44,649 bases of DNA from Xanthobacteraceae bacterium (GTDB lineage Bacteria; Pseudomonadota; Alphaproteobacteria; Rhizobiales; Xanthobacteraceae). The stretch lies in contig JASHPU010000112.1 in the NCBI GenBank assembly GCA_030037885.1, positions 1 through 44,649 of the forward strand, in the 5' to 3' direction. Position 1 is the stretch's first letter. Each line of letters starts with the position of its first letter. A program made the translations under genes and the position numbers. Under the pieces are notes generated by a model that was not told the origin of the DNA, did not search any database, and was given only the letters and a program-made list of their open reading frames with translations. Shown in pieces: positions 39,635 through 44,649 of the stretch.

Positions 39635-40516
39635 ATGGCAGAGGCGACGCGCTCGCGGCTGGGACGCGGCCTTGCGGCGCTGATCGGCGACGTCGGCGGC
39701 GAAAGCTCGATCGAGCGGTCGCACGGCCAGCGCAAGCTGCCGATCGGCTCACTGCGGCCGAATGTGCGCAACCCGCGGCGCATTTTTCCCGACGCCGAGC
39801 TCGACGAGCTTGCCGCTTCGCTGCGCGAGCGCGGCATCATTCAGCCGATCGTGGCGCGCGCGGTACGCGGCGAGGCCGACGCGTTCGAAATCATCGCCGG
39901 CGAGCGCCGCTGGCGCGCGGCGCAGCGCGCCGGCTTGCACGAGGTGCCGGTCGTCGTCGTCGAAGCGACGGACGACGAAGCGCTGCAGCTCGCCGTCGTC
40001 GAGAACGTGCAGCGCACCGATCTCAATCCGCTCGAAGAGGCGGAAGGCTATCGGGCGTTGATCCGCGATTTCAGCCACAGCCAGGACGACGTCGCCCGCA
40101 TGGTCGGCAAAAGCCGCAGCCACGTCGCCAACACGCTGCGGCTGCAGACCCTGCCCGGCCGGGTCAAGGAGCATATCCATTCCGGACGGCTCTCCGCCGG
40201 CCATGCTCGCGCGTTGATCGGCCATCACGATGCCGAGCGGCTGGCGGACGAAATCGTCGCGCGCGGTCTCAACGTGCGCCAAGTCGAGGAGATCGCGCGC
40301 GAGACCGGGGAAAAAAGCGGTAAGCAGAAAAACGCCAAGACGCACGCCCCCGCCGCGAAAAATGCCAATACGATGGCCTTGGAAAAGCGCTTGTCCGACG
40401 CGCTCGGACTGGCGGTGATCATCGAGCATCGCGAGCGCGGCGGCACGCTCACCATCCGCTATCGCAGCCTTGATCAGCTCGACGACGTGATCCGAAGGCT
40501 GGAAGGCAAGCGTTAA
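39635..40516 (+). CDS. parB: Chromosome partitioning CTPase/DNA-binding protein ParB
   Basis: Binds parS, clamps and spreads on DNA using CTP. The RLGRGLAALIG N-terminal ParA-contact motif, IRPNVRNPRR-like box (SLRPNVRNPRRIFPDAELDELA), the CTP-binding GERRWRAAQRAG and ENVQRTDLNPLEEAEGYRAL, a helix-turn-helix with VGKSRSHVANTLRL, and a C-terminal dimer domain are visible. It has 293 residues. The ATG at 39635 has GGAG 9 bases upstream; an in-frame GTG at 39608 is weaker. It is last in the mnmG-rsmG-parA-parB run. Confidence 0.96.
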   Translation: MAEATRSRLGRGLAALIGDVGGESSIERSHGQRKLPIGSLRPNVRNPRRIFPDAELDELAASLRERGIIQPIVARAVRGEADAFEIIAGERRWRAAQRAGLHEVPVVVVEATDDEALQLAVVENVQRTDLNPLEEAEGYRALIRDFSHSQDDVARMVGKSRSHVANTLRLQTLPGRVKEHIHSGRLSAGHARALIGHHDAERLADEIVARGLNVRQVEEIARETGEKSGKQKNAKTHAPAAKNANTMALEKRLSDALGLAVIIEHRERGGTLTIRYRSLDQLDDVIRRLEGKR

Positions 40517-40524
40517 TTCAAAAG

Positions 40525-40607
40525 CTGTTTCCCAGGTGCGGTGCAGCGCCATAAGCGCGTTACGCGCGTCTTCGACGCGCTATGGCGATGCACCGCTGAT
40601 CCGGGAT
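40525..40607. repeat. Dispersed palindromic repeat, full copy, between parB and the decarboxylase genes
   Basis: CTGTTTCCCAGGTGCGGTGC and TGCACCGCTGATCCGGGA are the ends of an imperfect hairpin; the arms 40538-40560 and 40575-40596 pair over about 22 bases. The left end matches the partial copy at 18,953. It lies between convergent transcripts (parB and the decarboxylase beta gene) and could end both. Confidence 0.75.
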
Positions 40608-40689
40608 CGTTTCAAACTCGGAATTTGTGACGGTCCCGCGTCTGCAGCGCACCACTTCGTGCTGCGCTGCGCGCGGGAAACCATCGTCT

Positions 40690-41250
40690 TTAGCTATTCC
40701 ACGCCGCTTTGAACGTCGCGCGCTTTTGCGGATCGTAGAGACTCGGATAATCGTATTTGAGCGGTTTCGTCGGCTCGACGTGCAGCGTGGCAAACACCGG
40801 CCCTTGCTGCTCGAGCACGTGCGCGACTTGTTGCTCGAAAATCCTTAAGTCGGAAAAATCGTAAGAAGCGGCGTAGCCGGAGCTGCGCGCGATGCCGGCA
40901 AAGTCGATGTTCGGATGGGGAATCGGCTGGCTGCCATTGGCCTCGTAGGTGTCGTTCTGCGCGACCAGGTGCACCAGATTTTTTGGCGCCGCGGCGGCGA
41001 TCGTCACCAGGCTGCCGAGATTCATCAGAAGGCTGCCGTCGCCCTGCAGCACCACGACGCGTTGGTCCGGACGGCCGAGCGCAAGGCCGAGCCCGTGCGA
41101 GGAATCGAGGCCCATCGCGCCGATCGACAGATAATTCAGCGCGCGCGGCGCGATGTCGACCCAATCGACCGCCGAACTGTAGGTCGCCACCAATGCGGCG
41201 TCGCCGATGTGGCGCGCCAGAATTTCAAAGCACGCCGCGCGCTTCATCAT
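40690..41250 (-). CDS. ThDP-dependent decarboxylase, beta (PP-domain) subunit; sulfopyruvate or phosphonopyruvate decarboxylase-like
   Basis: A 186-residue subunit carrying the diphosphate-binding half of a ThDP enzyme. The motif GDGSLLMNLGSLVTIAAAAP leads to NDTYEANGSQP, the GDG-(X)n-N cofactor motif. LNYLSIGAMGLDSSHGLGLALGRPDQ is typical of ComE-like and phosphonopyruvate decarboxylases. Its ATG overlaps the alpha subunit stop by ATGA. Which 2-oxo acid is decarboxylated is unknown; no coenzyme M, taurine or phosphonate genes are nearby. Confidence 0.82.
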   Translation of the reverse strand: MMKRAACFEILARHIGDAALVATYSSAVDWVDIAPRALNYLSIGAMGLDSSHGLGLALGRPDQRVVVLQGDGSLLMNLGSLVTIAAAAPKNLVHLVAQNDTYEANGSQPIPHPNIDFAGIARSSGYAASYDFSDLRIFEQQVAHVLEQQGPVFATLHVEPTKPLKYDYPSLYDPQKRATFKAAWNS

Positions 41251-41789
41251 GACGCTTGCGGCCGCCGCCCGATCAACAGCGCGACGGGCTCCGAGTAGCG
41301 ATAAGCGCGCTCGATCGCCGGCGCAATTTTGGCAACGTCGGCATCGACGCTGACGAGGTGGTGCGCGATGCCCATATCGTCGAGGATCGGCTCGATGATG
41401 CGCACGCCGTAACGCGGCGAGGCGCGCGGCGTTTTTTCAGGATCGTGACCGAGCAGTCCCACCATCATGCAGATCGGCTGCTTGTACTCGACCGCGATGC
41501 CGCGGACGGCGTTGAGCGAGTCGAGCAAGCCGGTGTACTGGATCAGGATCAGCGCGCGCTTGTCGGCGTAGGACAGGCCGGAGGCGATGCCGATGCACTC
41601 GTCCTCCTTGCAGACGCGGATCAGCTTGAACTCGTTATCGCGGGCAATCGGTGCCAGGAGGCCGGAACTGGTCACGATGTCGGGCACTGCCAGCACATAC
41701 TCGATGCCGCTCGCCTTAAGGGCGGCGATGATGCTGGCGCCATGAAGCTCGGCTGAACTGGTGCCGACGGATTCAATACGTGCGTCCAT
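41247..41789 (-). CDS. ThDP-dependent decarboxylase, alpha (Pyr-domain) subunit; sulfopyruvate or phosphonopyruvate decarboxylase-like
   Basis: A 180-residue subunit with the pyrimidine-binding half of a ThDP enzyme. SIIAALKASGIEYVLAVPDIVTSS starts the domain and CKEDECIGIASGLSYADKR holds the glutamate that activates the cofactor. ComD of Methanocaldococcus is the classic stand-alone form. The ATG at 41789 has AAAAGG at good spacing; a TTG 6 bases upstream is disregarded. Together with the next gene it makes one active enzyme. Confidence 0.82.
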   Translation of the reverse strand: MDARIESVGTSSAELHGASIIAALKASGIEYVLAVPDIVTSSGLLAPIARDNEFKLIRVCKEDECIGIASGLSYADKRALILIQYTGLLDSLNAVRGIAVEYKQPICMMVGLLGHDPEKTPRASPRYGVRIIEPILDDMGIAHHLVSVDADVAKIAPAIERAYRYSEPVALLIGRRPQAS

Positions 41790-41960
41790 GGGCAATCCTT
41801 TTCCCCGTGCGAGTGGAAAGCTTAGTGCAACTGGGGCTTACTTGAAATCATATCAGTTATCGTGAGGCGCCAGCGCGTACTATGCCTCCAGCCGCGGCGG
41901 AGCGGACCGCGACCTCACCGATCCTTCCCTTTCCGGCGGATGCGGCGCGAGCAGGAAGGT

Positions 41961-42296
41961 CTAGGCCGCTTGCGGCACGAATCTGATGCGGCCGCTCCTA
42001 CCGGATTTTCTGTGCGGCTTCACCACGATTTCAACGTCACGGTCGAATGCCGTCAGGAACTCCATCAGCCGGTCGATCGAATATTCGCGGAAGTGGCCCT
42101 TGAACATCCGCGACACTTCCGGCTGGCTGATCCCCATCCGTTTTCCGGCCTTCATCTGCGTCAGCTTGCGCTCCTTGGACAGGCGGTAAATTTCGGACAC
42201 GATCTGCGCCTTGAGGAAGTGCGTCTCGGCGTTGGGCAGATTAAAATCGGCGAAGATATTGCCGCTGCCCGCTGTGATATCAGCCTCGCGCCTCAT
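41961..42296 (-). CDS. Xre-family helix-turn-helix protein (HigA/MqsA-like antitoxin type)
   Basis: A 111-residue regulator. SGNIFADFNLPNAETHFLKAQIV, then the HTH region ERKLTQMKAGKRMGISQPEV with SRMFKGHFREYSIDRLMEFLTAFDRDVEIVVKP, is the pattern of the antitoxin half of RelE/HigB-type pairs. No toxin gene is adjacent on either side. The ATG at 42296 has AAGGAG at 9 bases; a longer frame adds 21 residues. It is divergent from the TIR gene with 181 bases between, so it may regulate that gene. Confidence 0.8.
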   Translation of the reverse strand: MRREADITAGSGNIFADFNLPNAETHFLKAQIVSEIYRLSKERKLTQMKAGKRMGISQPEVSRMFKGHFREYSIDRLMEFLTAFDRDVEIVVKPHRKSGRSGRIRFVPQAA

Positions 42297-42477
42297 TGCT
42301 TGCGCTCCTTGCATGTCGTTGCGCTTCGGGGTTTTAGCGGCGTTTGAGCCACGAAGCATGGGTCGTCGTTAACGTAGCCGCGTAATGGCGATCGAAGGGA
42401 GGAGGACCAATTAGCAGTTGAAAACTTACAGGAATACTTATTCAATGTCTTCTTCCGAACGATAGGGCCTTCCCAAC

Positions 42478-43449
42478 ATGAAAGTCTTCATCAGTTGGAG
42501 TGGAGAGCGCAGTCAAGTTCTCGCACAAGCATTGCGAGACTGGCTGCCGATGGTTCTCTATTACGTGGAACCTTGGCTCTCGCATTCAGATATCGACGCC
42601 GGCGAGCGGTGGGCTTTAGAGGTCGCAAAGGAGCTGGAAGCTAGCAAATTCGGAATAATCTGCATAACCAGGGAAAACATTGCGTCCCCTTGGATACTCT
42701 TTGAAGCCGGCGCGCTTGCGAAATTCATGCAAGAGGGACGGGTTATACCCCTGCTGCTCGACATTGAGTTCAAAGACATCACCGGTCCGCTGGCTCAATT
42801 CCAGGCGAAAAAAGTGGAGAAGGGCGGGCTTTTAGACGTCGTCGGCTCGGTCAATCAGATTTCAGAAACGAAAGTTCCGGATGCGAGGCTGACCCCGTTG
42901 TTTGAAACCCTTTGGCCGGCCCTGGAAAGGAAGGTAGCGGATATCCCAAAAACTCAGTTGCCGGCGAAGCAAAATCGACCTCAACATGAGATTTTAGAAG
43001 AGCTTGTCACAGGGGTTCGGGACCTTTCTATCCGGTTTAGAGAAAGTGCTGACGAGCTTCCTCGGAGACGCCGTAAGTATCGTTTCCACCCAATGATGGT
43101 CGAGGAAATTCTTCACGCCTCAAAATTAGGACCTCGCGATCCACTTCGATTCCTTGTTCTGGCGAGCTTCGTGAAGGACGAACTTCCGTGGTTTTATGAG
43201 CTCGGTCTGGAGGCTTACAGAGAAGCTTCGCATCGAGGTTCCAGGACCAAAGTGGCTCAACGTCGCTTCGTCTCTGCGTTCAAGGTTTTAAGGCGTGGAC
43301 CATTCCTGGAGATGATTGGCGATAAGGACGCCTTTATAATGATGCATGAAATGGAACATTTCCTGCTTAATGCTCCAGAATTGTATCACGAAGAAGAGTC
43401 ACAGGACGAAGAGCGTGAACCGCAGGGTTCAGACCAAAATAAAGATTAG
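42478..43449 (+). CDS. TIR-domain protein with unknown C-terminal domain
   Basis: A 323-residue protein. The N-terminal TIR domain (about 1-135) opens MKVFISWSGERSQVLAQALR and has SHSDIDAGERWALEVAKELE, then FGIICITRENIASPWILFEAGALAKF, where Glu76 fits the catalytic glutamate of NADase TIRs. The C-terminal part (about 190-310) is a helical domain I do not recognise, ending in an acidic tail. Bacterial TIR proteins often act in antiviral defence by NAD depletion or by making cyclic ADP-ribose signals. GC content is lower than the core genes beside it, suggesting acquisition. AGGGCC precedes the ATG. Confidence 0.88.
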   Translation: MKVFISWSGERSQVLAQALRDWLPMVLYYVEPWLSHSDIDAGERWALEVAKELEASKFGIICITRENIASPWILFEAGALAKFMQEGRVIPLLLDIEFKDITGPLAQFQAKKVEKGGLLDVVGSVNQISETKVPDARLTPLFETLWPALERKVADIPKTQLPAKQNRPQHEILEELVTGVRDLSIRFRESADELPRRRRKYRFHPMMVEEILHASKLGPRDPLRFLVLASFVKDELPWFYELGLEAYREASHRGSRTKVAQRRFVSAFKVLRRGPFLEMIGDKDAFIMMHEMEHFLLNAPELYHEEESQDEEREPQGSDQNKD

Positions 43450-43475
43450 TAATCGGCCTCCGATTTGTTGATGCG

Positions 43476-44649
43476 CTACTCCGCTGCCGTCCGCGCGCCA
43501 TGGCCGTAGCGACGCTCGATGTAATCGATCACCAGCTTTTGGAAATCGGCGGCCAGCGTCGGGCCGCGCAGGGTTGCGGCCTTCTTGCCGTCGATGAAGA
43601 CCGGTGCGGTCGGCTGTTCGCCGGTGCCGGGGAGCGAGATGCCGATGTCGGCGTGCTTGGATTCGCCGGGGCCGTTGACGATGCAGCCCATCACCGCGAC
43701 GTTGAGACCCTCGACGCCCGGATAGCGCGTTTTCCATTCCGGCATGGAGTCGCGGATGAAATGCTGGATGCCGGCGGCGAGTTCCTGGAACGTGGTCGAG
43801 GTGGTGCGGCCGCAGCCGGGGCAGGCGGCGACCAGCGGTACGAAGGTGCGCAGCCCCATGGTCTGCAACAATTCCTGCGCCACCTTCACTTCGAGCGTGC
43901 GGTCGCCGTTCGGCTCGGGCGTGAGCGAAATGCGGATCGTATCGCCGATGCCTTGCTGCAGCAGCGTGCCCATGGCGGCGGATGAGGCGACCACGCCTTT
44001 CGTCCCCATGCCGGCTTCGGTCAGGCCGAGATGGAGCGCGTAATCGGAGCGCCGCGCCAGCTCGCTATAGACGCCGATCAGATCCTGCACGGCGGAAACT
44101 TTGGTGGACAGAATGATCCGGTTTTTCGGCAGGCCGATATCCTCGGCGCGCTGCGCCGACAACAGCGCCGATTGCACCATGGCTTCGCGCGTCACGTCGC
44201 GGGTATCGACCGGATGGTTCGATTTGGCATTTTCGTCCATCAGGTGCGTCAGCAGCTCCTGATCGAGCGAGCCCCAATTGGCGCCGATGCGCACCGGCTT
44301 GTCGTGGCGGATCGCGGTCTCGACGATGGCGCCGAATTGGCGGTCCTTCTTCTCCTTGAAGCCGACATTGCCGGGATTGATGCGGTATTTGTCGAGCGCC
44401 TCGGCGCAACCCGGATGATCGGCAAGAAGCTTGTGGCCGATGTAATGGAAGTCGCCGACGAGCGGCACGTCGACGTTCATCTGCAGAAGCCGCTCCTTGA
44501 TGCGGGGAACGGCGGCCGCGGCCTCGTCGCGGTCCACGGTGATGCGCACGATTTCCGAGCCGGCCCGCGCCAGCGCCGCCACCTGTTGGGCGGTCGCCTC
44601 CGCGTCGGCGGTGTCGGTATTGGTCATCGACTGCACCACGATGGGGGCG
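43476..44649 (-). CDS. ispG: 4-hydroxy-3-methylbut-2-enyl diphosphate synthase, partial (5' end beyond the window)
   Basis: Iron-sulfur enzyme of the MEP isoprenoid pathway that converts MEcPP to HMBPP. The window holds the C-terminal 390 or so residues; the frame stays open through the right edge, where [20 protein letters not shown] is read. TIM-barrel motifs include [13 protein letters not shown] and [14 protein letters not shown]. The 4Fe-4S cysteines are in CPGCGRT and [12 protein letters not shown]. It converges with the TIR gene at 26 bases. Confidence 0.96.
   Translation of the reverse strand, partial: APIVVQSMTNTDTADAEATAQQVAALARAGSEIVRITVDRDEAAAAVPRIKERLLQMNVDVPLVGDFHYIGHKLLADHPGCAEALDKYRINPGNVGFKEKKDRQFGAIVETAIRHDKPVRIGANWGSLDQELLTHLMDENAKSNHPVDTRDVTREAMVQSALLSAQRAEDIGLPKNRIILSTKVSAVQDLIGVYSELARRSDYALHLGLTEAGMGTKGVVASSAAMGTLLQQGIGDTIRISLTPEPNGDRTLEVKVAQELLQTMGLRTFVPLVAACPGCGRTTSTTFQELAAGIQHFIRDSMPEWKTRYPGVEGLNVAVMGCIVNGPGESKHADIGISLPGTGEQPTAPVFIDGKKAATLRGPTLAADFQKLVIDYIERRYGHGARTAAE

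Overview
This is a GC-rich chromosomal window from an alphaproteobacterium, most likely a member of the Hyphomicrobiales (Rhizobiales) near Bradyrhizobium, Rhodopseudomonas or Pseudolabrys. That placement rests on gene order: hisB-(DUF2628)-hisH-hisA-hisF-hisE-coaA facing hslV-(GNAT)-hslU; secB/dnaQ/coaE/maf/ppsR facing hemE-hemJ-rho; and mnmE-(GNAT)-mnmG-rsmG-parA-parB. No rRNA, tRNA, insertion sequence or CRISPR array was seen.

Region 1 (1-9.9 kb) holds a chemoreceptor, glutathione synthetase, an MFS carrier, a truncated HpaB-like flavin hydroxylase, a small membrane protein, a YifB/ComM AAA+ ATPase, GTP cyclohydrolase I and a membrane hybrid histidine kinase. Region 2 (9.9-11.75 kb) is visibly less GC-rich. 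It carries a divergent PurM-like AIR synthase and a hypothetical gene, and looks acquired. Region 3 (11.75-20.2 kb) is the histidine operon with coaA, the HslVU protease and a TctC-type binding protein. Region 4 (20.3-28.75 kb) holds Smr and Tim44 proteins, secB, dnaQ, coaE, maf, ppsR, then a gene-free divergent stretch and hemE, hemJ and rho. The ppsR-hemE gap (about 25,373-25,722) has DnaA-box-like sequences and an AT-rich flank and is my candidate chromosomal origin.

Region 5 (28.75-34.15 kb) is an accessory block between rho and mnmE. It has a SnoaL-like protein, a DUF433/DUF5615 pair, a DUF3551 protein, a YyaL-type thioredoxin-domain protein with an in-frame tandem repeat insertion, a PIN toxin with a MazE-like antitoxin, and several palindromic repeats. 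Region 6 (34.15-40.5 kb) is the tRNA-modification and partition cluster mnmE-GNAT-mnmG-rsmG-parA-parB, with two perfect parS palindromes (35,577 and 38,065). Region 7 (40.5-44.6 kb) has a dispersed palindromic repeat, a two-subunit ThDP decarboxylase, a lone Xre-family regulator divergent from a TIR-domain protein, and the 3' part of ispG running off the right edge.

Functionally, the centre of the window is a replication and segregation hub: origin candidate, parS, ParA and ParB, with housekeeping genes around it and small accessory defence or toxin-antitoxin modules inserted between conserved blocks. Start codons were often moved inward from the longest reading frame using ribosome-binding sites, 4-base stop/start overlaps and family lengths. 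All functional calls are from reading the sequence, with no database search.
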